A DNA stretch of 64,000 nucleotides from Locusta migratoria (taxonomy: Eukaryota > Arthropoda > Insecta > Orthoptera > Acrididae). Both the position numbers and the translations under genes were made by a program. The notes beneath the pieces were generated by a model. The model searched no databases. It saw only the letters and a program-made list of their open reading frames with translations, and was not told the DNA's origin. The stretch is from NCBI GenBank assembly GCA_026315105.1, contig CM048747.1, positions 281,299,654 through 281,363,653 on the forward strand, in the 5' to 3' direction. Position 1 is the first letter of the stretch. The number at the start of each line of letters is the position of its first letter. Below are positions 21,372-31,194 of the stretch, one piece after another.

Positions 21372-21571
21372 CAAAATGTTCAAATGTTTGTTAAGCTTAT
21401 GGGACTTAACTACGGGGTCATCAGTCCCTAAACTTACAAACTACTTATGAACTACTTACGAACTAGGACGGCACAAATATCCATGCCCGAGGGGGGATTC
21501 GAACCCCCGACCGTAGTGGCCGTGCTGACCGTGACTGGAGCGCCTCAGTCACCTCGGCCACCGCAGCCGGC
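21372..21571 (-). mobile_element. tRNA-derived SINE with 13-bp target duplication
   Basis: Flanked by TATGCAGAGTGTT at 21359-21371 and 21572-21584. On the minus strand it begins with a tRNA-like head (GCCGGCTGCGGTGGCCGAGG, B box GGTTCGAATCCCC), then CTCGGGCATGGATATTTGTG, tandem GTAGTT repeats and TTTAGGGACTGATGACCCCG, ending TTTGAACATTTTGAACA. It is a near-consensus member, hence young. The plus-strand frame 21447-22220 starts inside this SINE by accident. Confidence 0.95.
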
Positions 21572-21639
21572 TATGCAGAGTGTTGCTCCTGCCGCAGTCA
21601 GTCGTGCTAGTAGCCCCAGTGGATTAACATCTAAGTCAG

Positions 21640-22312
21640 GCGAACTAAGTACTTTATCAATGGCAATCGAGTGCGTGTTAAACTTTGTTTACAAGATAAA
21701 TCAATCAAACGTGAAGGCCGTAAACTCCACAAAATACCTAGTAATTACTATTACTTCAGACTTAAATTGGAAAGAACACGTAGATAATATCGTGGAAAAG
21801 GCGAACCGGAGACTGCGTTTTATTGGCAGAACCCTTAAAACATTCAACAGAACTACGCTTGTCTGTCCATTTTTGAAGTATTGCAGCCCAGTGTGGGATC
21901 CTTATCAGGTGGGTTTAACGGAGGACATCGAAAGAGTCCAAAGAAGGGCAGCTCGTATCTTATTGTCACGATACAGGGGAGACAGCGTTACGGAAATGAT
22001 ACAGGATCTGGGATGGGAATCATTACAACAACGGCGCTTATCGCTGCGGCGTGGGCTACTTGCGAAACTCCAATCGCCAACATTCTCCTCCGAATGCGAA
22101 AATATATTGTTGACTCCCACTTACATAGATAGAAATGATCATCAGAATAAAATAAGAGAAATCAGAGCTCGAACAGAGAGATTCAGGTGTTCTTTCTTCC
22201 CGCGCGCTATTCGAGAATGAAATGGGAGATAAATAGTATAATGGTGGTTCAATGAACCCTCTGCCAGGCACTTAAATGTGATTTGCAGAGTATCCCATGT
22301 AGATGTAGATGT
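21640..22312 (+). mobile_element. CR1/Jockey-type LINE, 3' end fragment
   Basis: The plus-strand 3' end of the same LINE family as 5519-6222, ending with ATGTAGATGTAGATGTG near 22312. The coding remnant (about 21685-22220) reads INQSNVKAVNSTKYL, DLNWKEHVDNI, KANRRLRFIGRTLK, LKYCSPVWDPYQVGL, IERVQRRAARILLSRYRG, LGWESLQQRRLSLRRG and FSSECENILL, then the stop near 22220. The catalytic part is missing by 5' truncation. It sits inside the LTR-like insertion, so it is younger than that. Confidence 0.9.
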
Positions 22313-22614
22313 GTATCGATATAATGTAATATAAGGTTATTAAACATTTCTATTATACAATAGTGGCTCTCCGTATAGGAACAGTGAATCATAAATGAAA
22401 GCGAAAAGGCACTGGCACTTCAAACATTCGCGTGACAATCGTTATTGTTAAAACCTAGCCAGATTACACTATTTCAGTCTCACATCAAGAAACAACGGAA
22501 TACGGCCTGAGTACTGTTTCCGCGCAGGGGACAATATAAGCAAAAGAAGATATCAGGGTAGTGAATAGAAACTCTCATCTTCATACACTGACGAGGTACG
22601 AAGCAATACGGGCC

Positions 22615-22812
22615 GACCGCGGTGGCCGAGGAGACTGAGGCGCTCCAGTCACGGTCTGCATGGCCACTACAGTCGAGGGTTCGAATCCCCCCTCGGGCAT
22701 GGATATTTGTGCCATCCTAGTTCGTAAGTAGTTCATAAGTAGTTTGTAAGTTTAGGGACTGATGACCCCGTATTTAAGTCCCACAGACTATACAAACATT
22801 TGAAACGTTTTT
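22615..22812 (+). mobile_element. tRNA-derived SINE with 15-bp target duplication
   Basis: Flanked by GAAGCAATACGGGCC at 22600-22614 and 22813-22827. The head has GACCGCGGTGGCCGAGGAGA and the B box GGTTCGAATCCCC; the tail has the same GTTCGTAAGTAGTTCATAAG block and TTTAGGGACTGATGACCCCG. Same subfamily as 21372-21571, opposite orientation. Confidence 0.95.
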
Positions 22813-23011
22813 GAAGCAATACGGGCCCTCATGTACAGTGCTTATCTCCTATCACAATTAAAAACATTGGCACCAAGTGTCTTGGTAACAGGACCGAGGG
22901 TTGAAACAAGAGAAAAGATTAGAAACTCACGTAATAATTGTCAGATAATTAACTTTCTCGAACTTTAGAGACATTTACCCCAATCATTTTCCCTTTTATC
23001 CCGCCGTAACA

Positions 23012-24176
23012 GACGGCCTCAAAAATGAGATTATTAGGAAGTACTAATTGCCTAAACAGGAGTGACTATACGACAAATGCAAGTCTATAAGGATGTTTAA
23101 CTAATGGAAATGTAGGTACTGCCAACAGGAAAATGAGACATTTAGAGAAAATAAAAATAGCTATATAAATATCAAGACCTCAGATGGAAAACTAGTACCG
23201 ATTAAACAAGGTACGCTGAAAGGTGGAAATAATATATAGAGGGGCTATACAAGGCAAATAAACATCAATCAGTATTGTAGAAAGAGAACGGGAAGTAGGT
23301 GAAGATAGGACATACTATATGGAGAGAAGACTTTGACAAAGCAATGTAAGACTTAAATCGAAAAAAGGCTCCTGCCGTAGATATTTCTTCTGAGCTATTG
23401 AACAATATGGGAGAGTCAAGTATTGCAAAACTACTAAGCACGGTATGCAAGATATATGAAACAGGTGAAGCACTCTCAAATTCAAGAAAAATTCCAAAAA
23501 AAGCAGGCGCAGTATTAGAACCTTCAGTATGATAAATAAAGAATGCAGAATTCCTACACGAATTATTGACACAAGAATGGAAAAAAGTAGTAGAACCGAC
23601 AACGGGGAAGACAAAGACAAGTTTCGATTAAGGAGACATGGAGTAAGAAGCGAGACAATACGGACTTACCTTACAAGATAGGTTTAGGAAAGGCTTTTGT
23701 AGATATGGAAAAAGCTTTTGACAAAGTTGACTGGAGTAAACTCTTTCAAATTATGAAGTCAGCAAGAGAGGTAACTAACGATTATTTACAACTTTTACAC
23801 GATCCATTCAGCAGTTATAAAAGTCGAAAGGCACGAAAGGGGTTGGGAATGGAGTAAGGTTTGTGGCTTTCCCCAATGTCATTCAATCTGTACACTGTAC
23901 AACCTGTGAAAGAGACCAAAGACAAATTAGGAGAAAGAATTAAAGTTTATGAAGAAGAAATAAAATATTTGCAGTTTTCAATAACATCGTCGTTCTTTCA
24001 CAGACGGAAAATGATCAGGATGAGCTATTGAACGTAGTGGACATTGTCTTGAAAGAAGGGTACATGATGAACATTAAGAAGAATGCTATAATGTTAATGG
24101 AATGTACTCAAACTAAGACAGCGGATGCAGAGGGAATTAGATCCCGCAGTAACACAATAAGATGGTATGATTTTGC
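23012..24176 (+). mobile_element. Old RTE LINE, piece 2 of 3 (reverse-transcriptase part)
   Basis: Continues piece 1 from AGACGGCCTCAAAAATGAGAT onward and covers the start and middle of the reverse transcriptase: TACTGCCAACAGGAAAAT (about 23117), the VDMEKAFDKVDW block (about 23698-23735) and the region downstream of the FADD motif, which is destroyed here (about 23975). Numerous frameshifts and deletions leave only a 74-codon open stretch (24028-24252). It is clearly more decayed than the other RTE copies. It ends at GATGGTATGATTTTGCTCT, where a 1.6-kb block interrupts it. Confidence 0.85.
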
Positions 24177-24261
24177 TCTCTCTTTCTTGTTTAATTTTTA
24201 TATACAGATATATTTATTGTATGAGAAAATGCAGCCCCCCTTGTTGCTGTAAAACACTTGA

Positions 24262-24455
24262 GCCGCGGTGGAGTGGATGAGCGTTCCAAGGCGCCCAGTT
24301 GCAGAGTGCACCGCTGCTTCCGTCGGAGGCTCGAGTCCTCCCTCGGGATGGGTGCATTTGCTATCCTTAGCATAAGTTAATTTATGTAGGTTGTACGCCT
24401 AGGGACTGATGACCGATGTAGCTAAGTGCCATAGATTTACAACCTTTTGAACATC
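24262..24455 (+). mobile_element. Diverged tRNA-derived SINE
   Basis: GCCGCGGTGGAGTGGATGAG head, B box GGCTCGAGTCCTCCCTCGGG, and tail with CCTAGGGACTGATGACC. Flanking AAAACACTTGA (24251-24261) and AAAATACTCGA (24456-24466) look like a mutated 11-bp target duplication. Confidence 0.8.
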
Positions 24456-24467
24456 AAAATACTCGAA

Positions 24468-24698
24468 CTTTATCTAGGTTTCGACTATCACTAAGCGTGC
24501 CCAAATGAGAAATAAAACTACAACATGAGACGTTTACATACAAAGCTCATGTCGTACATAAATTAATTGTAAAACGTTAACGTTGGGAAGCCATAGCGGC
24601 CTTTATTGTTCAGACTGCTAGTTCTCAACTAGCAAATATGTTTTAGTTTTATTTCTGATGAAGAGAAGCTTAGTGGTAACCGAAATCTAGATAAAGAT
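24468..24698. repeat. Foldback repeat with arms of about 60 bp
   Basis: ACTTTATCTAGGTTTCGA, CACTAAG and GAGAAATAAAACTA near 24468-24521 recur inverted as TTAGTTTTATTTCTGATG, CTTAGTG and CGAAATCTAGATAAAG near 24641-24696. The arms are imperfect and the centre is unrelated sequence. The GTTTCGA/TCTAGAT motif also appears in the palindrome at 26742. Confidence 0.75.
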
Positions 24699-24839
24699 CC
24701 AGTATTTTAGAGCAACTTGTACGGCTGAAATTTTTCACACAATAAATTACGTTACCACAGATACTGTTCAGACACGTCATACTGAAAATTACGAGGAGTG
24801 TTTTTTAAGTAATTTCCGTTTCAACAGAAGTACACAACG

Positions 24840-25600
24840 GGAGGTTATTTCAAAACAGTAAATTTATTTTCATACATTTTAATATGAAGTAATACTTTAC
24901 TCTGTTTTGCAACATAGTTGCCTAGTTGGTTTAAACACTTATGCGTCTCAACCAATTTTAAAACACCCTCTTCATACAATCTAGCCACCGGTTCCGATAA
25001 CCAAGAGTTCACTGCCGTTTTGTAAACCACTAATTTCGACACGTCAGGAAATTCGTTTGAGAGAAGCTCATAGTGAAGCTCCTGTTGTCACGAATTATCG
25101 CTTCAGCTGAAACCTCAAAATCGTCTGTAATCGAAGATGGGCGACCGGAGCAGTCCTCAAATGTTCAAATGTTCAAAAATGTTCAAATGTTTGTAAAGTC
25201 TATGGGACTTGACTACGGGGTCTTCAGTCCCTAAACTTACAAACTACTTATGAACTACTTACGAACTAGGACGGCACAAATATCCATGCCCGAGGGGGGG
25301 GGGGATTCGAACCCCCGACCGTAGTGGCCGTGCAGATCGTGATTGACGCGCCGCAGTCCCCTCGGCCACCACGGCCGGCGAGCAGTCCTCAACATGGACA
25401 TTGTCAGAGTCATCTTTTGATTGTCGTACCCATTTACGCACTTTGCCTTTACTGATAACAGTATCCTCGCACATTTCGCAAATCTGTCGATGAATTTCTG
25501 CAGCAGACAGGTTCCTTAGTGACGAAAACCATATAACTGAGCGAACCTCACACGCTCGCAGCGAGCGAGTTGAGAGTCTTAAACAATTTGAAAGCACAGA
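24840..25600 (-). pseudogene. Mariner transposase lacking its catalytic core
   Basis: Minus strand: the helix-turn-helix end CEVRSVIWFSSLRNLSAAEI and HRQICEMCEDTVISKGKV (25560-25450), then VHVEDCS, the SINE, GRPSSITDDFEV (about 25140) and ELLSNEFPDVSKLVVYK (about 25070-25020). This is joined directly to the C-terminal end AVNSWLSEPVARLYEEGVLK and LVETHKCLNQLGNYV (25019-24900). Members of the family have about 170 residues with the DD34D catalytic acids between VLYE and the NSWL motif; none is present here. Confidence 0.88.
25161..25379 (-). mobile_element. tRNA-derived SINE inserted into the mariner remnant
   Basis: Flanked by GAGCAGTCCTCAA at 25148-25160 and 25380-25392, so it split the transposase codons between DCS and GRP. 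Same subfamily as 21372-21571, with a G-run of nine near 25296 and a repeated AAATGTTCAAATGTTCAAAA tail. Confidence 0.95.
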
Positions 25601-25784
25601 ACAGACCCGTACAGGTTAGCTACAGAGCTGACACTGAGTACAATTGTTTCCGAGGCATGCCGGTACACGACGCCCGCGTTCGTTGCGGTATGTGCGCGAA
25701 CTACTATATTTACAACAAAACGGAACTTACTTTAAAAACGCGTCTCGTATGTACGTGTATGTATATTTTACTTGATCAGTAAGT

Positions 25785-26068
25785 TTACTATGGTCGGAGT
25801 ACGGAGGTAATAAAATGCAGAATGGCAATGGGAATAAAAGCATTCAGTTGTTAAAATTTCACTTTCAAGTATTAGTATGTTTTTTCTGAATGAATTTGTT
25901 TGGAGCAAGGGAGTGATACGAGGGACGATAAATAGTTTAAGCAAGAACAGATTTGAATCTATTTAAATGTGTAACATCAGACCAATACCAAATATTAGGT
26001 GGGCATATCGCATCTTGACCCAAGAAGACAGGAGACGACCTAAAAAGATGACACACCGTCTGGACCGA
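25785..26068 (+). mobile_element. Old RTE LINE, piece 3 of 3
   Basis: Resumes the RTE alignment with GGTCGGAGTACGGAGG, TAAAATGCAGAATGGCAATG and the segment equivalent to FLNEFVWS...GTINS and ISGWAYRI, i.e. the C-terminal region of the polyprotein, ending near 26068. Small deletions and stops throughout. With 20772-21008 and 23012-24176 it is one original insertion. Confidence 0.8.
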
Positions 26069-26340
26069 GCAATCGTTAGATAGTCCTGGATCCATTATCG
26101 ATCCAACCTGCAGCTGTTGCTTCAGTGACCTTGGCTAGTAAAATCTCTAGATCTTTTCCCAATTGATAAAGTTTATAACATAACTGGCAACCCCTCCGAC
26201 CTGTTGGGAATATTCGTCTATATGCTAGTTGGACAGTAGGATAGTCAAAATTATATTTATTAGTGCGCAGTCGCGTAACTTTTTCCATAAGGGCCACAGG
26301 TGGCACAATGAGTTATTCACTTCTTCAATTTGTGCAGGTC

Positions 26341-26690
26341 TTGAAACCTGCTGGCAAATTAAAATTGTGTGCCGGAACCGGGACTCGAACCTGGGACCTT
26401 TGCCTTTCGTGGGCAAGCGCTCTGCCGACTGAGCTATCGCGACACGACTCACGATGCCGCCCCACAACTTTATTTCCGCCAGTACCTCGCCTCCTACTTT
26501 CTAATCTTCACAGAAGCTCTCCTGCGAAACATACAAGCAATCCTGGAAGAAAGGATAGCTCAGTCAAAAGAGCGCTTGCCCGCGAAAGGGAAAAGTCCGG
26601 GTTCGAGTCCCGGATCCGGGACACCATTTTAATCTGACAGGAAGTTTCATATCAGCGCACACTCCGCTGCTGAGTGAAAGTTTCATAAAT
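26341..26690. repeat. Composite repeat with two opposed tRNA-like modules
   Basis: 26373-26446 (minus) and 26554-26622 (plus) each look like a tRNA body. Both have a D-arm-like GATAGCTCAGTC, an anticodon-like stem-loop TTGCCC(A/G)CGAAAGG and a T-arm-like GGTTCGAGTCCCGG. They face away from each other. Outside them, TGAAACCTGCTGGCAAATTA and its inverted partner TAATCTGACAGGAAGTTTCA complete a larger inverted repeat. The acceptor stems do not pair, so these are tRNA-derived repeat heads, not tRNA genes. The unit resembles a common locust repeat. Confidence 0.8.
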
Positions 26691-26741
26691 CAGGCTTGAT
26701 TCCACGTTGGAATTGGTGCTCCACGACTGTATTTGATTTGT

Positions 26742-26994
26742 GGTAATTCTTTCAGCAATCAGTCGTAAAAAATATATTTTTATTTGTTTGCAAATCTAGA
26801 TTTCGACCACTGTGTGGTCATTATCAATGCTTAAAACCAATTAAAATACTTAAAACGCCTCGACCTCCATGTTGGAGGTTTTAAGTATTTTAATTGGATT
26901 TAAGTAATGATAATGACCACACAGTGGTCGAAATCTAGATTTGCAAACAAATAAAAAAATATATTTTTTACGACTGATTGCTGAAAGAATTACC
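26742..26994. repeat. Near-perfect palindromic foldback repeat
   Basis: Arms 26742-26856 and about 26877-26994: GGTAATTCTTTCAGCAATCA...AAATCTAGATTTCGACCACT... recurs inverted with small differences (extra bases near 26905). The centre is itself a small hairpin (ACCTCCATGTTGGAGGT). No coding content, consistent with a MITE or foldback remnant. Confidence 0.9.
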
Positions 26995-27111
26995 CAAATT
27001 GAATAGATCATCCATTTTCTTCTGAAATTGTATAGTTTTTCTCGCCAAATGAGATTACCGTAAAAATTCCTTAAAATAAATTCGTTCACTATATCTAAAT
27101 TGTTCTTATTG

Positions 27112-27262
27112 TAGTCTTCAGTTCGGAGACTACTCTATCCTGAGCAAGTTTCTTCATCTTCCCATAAGTACGTCAACCCACATCCATCTCTATCTGCTTA
27201 CTATATTCGTCTCTTGGTCTGTCTACGATTTTTCCCCCAAACACTTCTCTCCAATGCAATAT
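27112..27262 (-). mobile_element. RTE LINE, 3' end fragment
   Basis: Minus-strand 3' end: TAGTCTTCAGTTCGGAGACT next to ACTCTATCCTGAGCAAG and CTTACTATATTCGTCTCTTG correspond to the last roughly 150 bases of the RTE coding region. The expected TTGATGCAGCTCTCC segment is deleted. No usable frame. Confidence 0.8.
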
Positions 27263-27464
27263 CGAAACTAATCAAAACAATAAGGTTTCCAGGTGAGATA
27301 TAATATACATATGGTAACATATTCAGATATTGGTTACAAGTCTAATATGTTTGTATTACACTACAATCTTTTGCAATATCAGCTGTTTACTTGGGGTTTA
27401 CATGGCGTTTACTTAGAGCGAGGCATCATGGTGCTACCAGAATAGTGAAAAACATTTTCGTTGT

Positions 27465-28250
27465 CCTCTAATATGATATGGGATCACCTCGGAGGCCATT
27501 ACAGTTGCACAACTGCGTGGCATAGACAGTACGAGGTAAACAATCAGCTCTTGAGGGATATTTGGCTATTATTCTACGATTGCTACATCCATCTCTGCAA
27601 TCTTTCTGGAAGGTGCTGGTCTGGCTGCAATGCGTCTGCCAAGTGCTTCCCAGACATATTGAATCGGGATTAAGTACGGTGAACAAGCTGGCTAATCCAT
27701 TGGTTCGTTTCCCTCGGCTTTAAGCATGTTATCCACCTGTGAAGCTCTACCGCGACGAGCGTTATCGTCCACCAGAAGGAACCCGTCTCTAATGGCAGCA
27801 GCTTAGGTCACAACAAAAGATCGAAGGATCTCGTCTCTTTACCTCTGAGATGACATAGCACCATTCTGTGCGACATAGAGGGCCGTACTTCCGCCAATAG
27901 TGACTCCTGCCACACCATTCGCCCACCACGTGATGCGGTGATGTTTTCTGCACATAAGCAGCTTTGTTCATAGTTCCACTTTCTCTCCAGATGATGAACG
28001 ACGATTTTCCGGATGAACACAGAAGCTTGACTCACCTGTGAACAGTACTCAGCTCCATTCGATACGACTCCACTCCCGATTTACCTCTTCCCGGTTTCTG
28101 AGGAGTAAAGGGTGATGTGGTTTTAATGGGATACACACCATAGGCCTCCATTCGTAGCGGTCAAATTCCCGATGGCGATTTCGGACTGTTTGAGTTGATT
28201 TTTGCATTCTTTTGCTGCCTGGAGGGTGCGCTACAGCTGAGTTGCTTTCA
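27465..28250 (-). pseudogene. Tc1-like transposase, catalytic and C-terminal part
   Basis: Minus strand: after several decayed blocks (about 28250-27800), FLLVDDNARRGRAS carries the second catalytic Asp (about 27755), followed by MDWPACSPYLIPIQYVWE, where relatives have SPDLNPIEHVWD; the third catalytic Glu is Gln here. Then LGRRIAARPAPSRKIAEMD and a degraded C-terminus to about 27465. The N-terminal part is found beyond the CR1 insertion at 29441-29600. Distinct in sequence from the Tc1-like element at 8781. Confidence 0.8.
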
Positions 28251-28251
28251 G

Positions 28252-29440
28252 CCTCTACATTTACATACATACTCTCCATATCACATTTAAGTGCCTGGCA
28301 GAGGGTTCATTAACCACGTTCATAACCTTTTTCTACCGCTCCATTCTCTAATAGCTCGCGGAAAGGAAGAACACATAAATCGTTCCGTTTTCGATCTGAT
28401 TTCTCTTATTTTATTGGGATGGTCATGTCTCCCTATGTAGGTGGGTGCTAACAAAATATTTTCACATTCAGAAGTAAAAGTCAGTTATTGAAATTTCGCA
28501 AATAGATCTCGTCGCAACGAATAAAGTCTTTCTTTTAATGATTTCCACCTCAAATTGTACAACATTACAGTGATGCTCACCCCCCCCCCCCCCCCCCGTG
28601 TAATGTGATAAAACAAAACGAGCTACCCTTCTCTGAACCTTCTCAATATCTTCCGTCAGTACCACCTGGTGAGGGTCCCACAATGGGCAACAGTACTCCA
28701 GGAGAGGACGCACAAGTGTGGCGGAGCTGTTGCATCTTCGAAGCGTTCTGCCAAGGAAACGTAACCTTTGAATCGCCTTTCCCACAATATTTTCTCTGTG
28801 TTCCCACAAGTCTAAGTTGTTCGTAATTGTAACTCCTGGGTATTTGGTAGAATTTAAGACCTTGAGGTTTGACTGATTTATCGTGTAATTGAAGTTCAGC
28901 GGATTTCGTTTCGTGGTCATGTGTATTACTTCACACTTTTCATTACTTAATGTTAAATGCCAATTTTCGCACCATGTAGAAATTTTGTCTTTGCAGTTGC
29001 TTTTGATCCTCTGTTGACTTAACTAACCGGTAAACGACAGCATCATCCGCGAACAGTCTAAGGGAACTATTCAGATTGTCTCCTATATCGTTTATAAAGA
29101 CAAGGAAGAATAGGGGACCTATAACGCTTTCCTTGGGAACGCCAGATATCACTTCTGCTTTACTCGATGATTTACCGTCATTTACTACGAACTGAGTCCT
29201 TTATGAAAGGAAATCTTGAATCCAATCGCACATTTGGGGCGATACTCCATAAGCACGCAATTTCATTAGAAGCCGCTTGTGAGGTACAGTGTCAAAAGCC
29301 TTTCGGAAATCGAGAAATATGGAAACGATTTGGGATCTATTGGCGATGGCACTTATCACTTAATGTCAATAAGGGCAAGCTGTATTTCGCAAGTGCGGTA
29401 CTTTCTGAAACCGTCTCGAGACGGGCTTTTAACCGGATAT
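28252..29440 (-). mobile_element. CR1/Jockey-type LINE inserted into the Tc1-like transposase
   Basis: The 3' end lies at about 28252 (CTACATTTACATACATACTC) and the truncated 5' end near 29440. It carries the same 3' sequence as 5519-6222 but extends further upstream into the reverse-transcriptase core. It splits the Tc1-like gene into 27465-28250 and 29441-29600 on the same strand. Possible target duplication: GCTTTCAGCC and GCTTTTAACC, imperfect. A C-run of about 17 occurs near 28585. Confidence 0.88.
28468..29400 (-). pseudogene. CR1/Jockey-type reverse transcriptase, broken
   Basis: Minus strand in order: a degraded DTVPHKRLL-like region (about 29290), SGVPKESVIGPLFFLVFIND (about 29150-29090; family consensus has SGVPQGSVLGP), the catalytic FADD in LRLFADDAVVYRLV (about 29050), then after a frameshift the C-terminal region NYTINQSNLKVLNSTKYPG, RLRFLGRTLRRC, LVRPLLEYCCPLWDPHQ and EKVQRRVARFVLSHY. 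Frameshifts, a poly-C expansion and 5' truncation inactivate it. Confidence 0.88.
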
Positions 29441-29600
29441 AACGGTCACCTCCTTCTGATGTATCCGTGGACGACTTCGGCCTTGCCTTCTTTTAACGAT
29501 GCATGTCTGGAAATTATACTTTGGGAGACCACAGCCACCTCTCTCTGTCTCGCTTCCAACCTTCCTATGGCTCTCCCTGGCATAGGTTCTGGTAAATCAC
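29441..29600 (-). pseudogene. Tc1-like transposase, N-terminal helix-turn-helix part
   Basis: On the minus strand: PEPMPGRAIGRLEARQREVA, VVSQSIISRH and a degraded arginine-rich end, the typical AIGRLEAGQ...VSQSVISR DNA-binding segment of Tc1-like transposases. It is the start of the gene whose catalytic part is at 27465-28250; the CR1 LINE lies between. Confidence 0.75.
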
Positions 29601-31194
29601 GTTGTTGATGAATTGCACTAACTGATCACTACACTATCTGAAACCAACGGCAATTCGTTTGGTAGAGCAAGTCAACACCAACCCCCTATGCACCAGTTTG
29701 CTGTTAATACCAGTATCTCGGTTGTCGTAATGTTGTTGTCTGCAATCCGTAAAAGCGACAGAAAGACGTCGGACAATTTCAGTTCATTTCGCCGATGACA
29801 ATACTTCAGAAACTAGATATATCAACTGATCCCTTAATTGTCAGTACCAGTGTAGTTGAATCAGAAGATATCTCTATATACATCCGAAGGATTGCATGTT
29901 ATCAACTTAATTAATAAAGACTTTACCGTGTTGTTTGTTTGTTTCAGATTCATATGACGTATCTCCCGTGCAACAATCATTTCTGAAACAACTTTCATTT
30001 GTTTGTAGTATCAAAATATGTTGTAACATTTCAAAAAGAAAAAAAAATGGCATTATGTAAAAAGATCCATATTACATTAAATACTTAAAAAATGAAACAT
30101 ACTGTTGAAATGTCTTTAAAAGAAGACATGTCGTTTAATCTTAGTTATGTAATAAGACTCCCCAAGCATACACTTCATCAGTCTACAGTTACTTCGGTTT
30201 TGTGATTATGAGGAAGAAAAACATTTACTGAAAATCACCTTGACCATCTTACGTCCGGTACACCTCTGTTTCGATGTTAATATTGATTACACGGCGGCTG
30301 TTATCACTGGCGTCATGTTTTTCAATGTAACCAGTCCAAACTGTTCGACGCTGTTTCCACCAATTACGTAGTATTTATACTGTTCGCCGAGAGCAGAAAT
30401 TCACGGTAGTATGACTACGTGAGAGCTTCATTCTGTCTGCTACAGCCAATCTAAATATTCAGCCGGAATTCCAGTTGAAATTACGTGCCGAGTAACCTGA
30501 ATCTGCTCCCCGGCCGCACCACGAAATACTGAATTAAACCAGGAGTATGTATTAAGATTTCAGCAGCAACGCCATGTTTCATGACTGTTTCCCGCACCAG
30601 AGCAAAGGGCTATTTTAATTAAGTGTGGTATGTGCGCCAGAAAATTAACCGTAACGAACTTTTTTTAAAATAACTCTCCCACATTTCATTATGACCATCT
30701 CTACTGTGTATAATGTAATATGGATTTTGTTACTACCAACCTCAGCTCAGAATGCTACGTAGCATATACCAGAACCTTAATAATGGGGACTGAACAAGTA
30801 ATTTGTTAATGAAAGGAAGATTAGTGTTTAACGTCCCGTCGAAAGCGTGGTCACTAAGAGACGGCTACTCGTTTATAAATCTCAATTTCGTCTGGAAATA
30901 TAAAAGATTACAGACGTATGAAAATTCACTCTTGTCTCAAGACTGGCATCAGATTTGTTTTGCAATTAGAGAGAATGTTCTGACTCCAAAAGAAAAGTGG
31001 AAATTGAAAAAGTTTTAATATCCAAATCAGTCATTTGTAATGTAATGAAGAAAAATAATAATAATAAAAAACAATGTATGTGAAATAGCCGAATCAAGAA
31101 AGGACGGCAGGAGAAAATAAGGATGGAATTTTAACGGCAAATCTTAATATATTCAGAGTTGGTCGATTTCGCCAGTCCGCAAGGAGATTGTATT
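29601..31194. other. No gene recognised; one SINE-tail fragment
   Basis: A/T-rich sequence without coding similarity. Only 30808-30866 (AAGGAAGATTAGTGTTTAAC then GTCCCGTCGA) looks familiar: it is the reverse complement of the 3' end of the SINE type seen at 46523-46738. Confidence 0.4.
30808..30866 (-). mobile_element. SINE 3' tail fragment
   Basis: Reverse complement matches the GACGGGA.(A/G)TTAAAC..TAA.CTTCCTT end of the element at 46523-46738. The tRNA-like head is missing. Confidence 0.5.

Larger units (their letters stand above)
21009..23011. mobile_element. Insertion with LTR-like ends, itself loaded with later insertions
   Basis: The interruption of the RTE copy starts TGTGACGGG and ends CCGCCGTAACA, which are short inverted ends of TG...CA type. 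The flanks read ACAG at 21005-21008 and 23009-23012, so the exact right edge and duplication are ambiguous by three bases. Removing the SINE at 21372, the CR1 fragment at 21640 and the SINE at 22615 leaves about 0.9 kb without coding similarity, with a TATTTAAGTATG TATA-like sequence near 21253. A solo LTR is the simplest reading; a non-autonomous DNA element is the alternative. Confidence 0.5.
24792..25747 (-). mobile_element. Internally deleted mariner element with TA target site, split by a SINE
   Basis: Inverted ends CGAGGAGTGTTTTTTAAGTA (24792) and, on the opposite strand, CGAGACGCGTTTTTAAAGTA (from 25747) are each flanked by TA (24790-24791 and 25748-25749). Without the SINE at 25161-25379 and its duplicate site, only about 0.72 kb remains, against about 1.3 kb for a complete mariner. 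The deletion removes the catalytic core while keeping both ends, so the copy could once have been mobilised only in trans. Confidence 0.88.

Noticed and set aside
21447..22220. A 257-codon protein starting MNYLRTRTAQISMPEGGFEP
   Set aside because: A chance fusion of antisense SINE sequence with a CR1 C-terminus; the SINE boundaries are fixed by its 13-bp target duplication.
26373..26446. A tRNA gene on the minus strand
   Set aside because: D-arm and anticodon-like stems look right, but the acceptor stem does not pair and the sequence is part of a composite repeat with a second inverted module.
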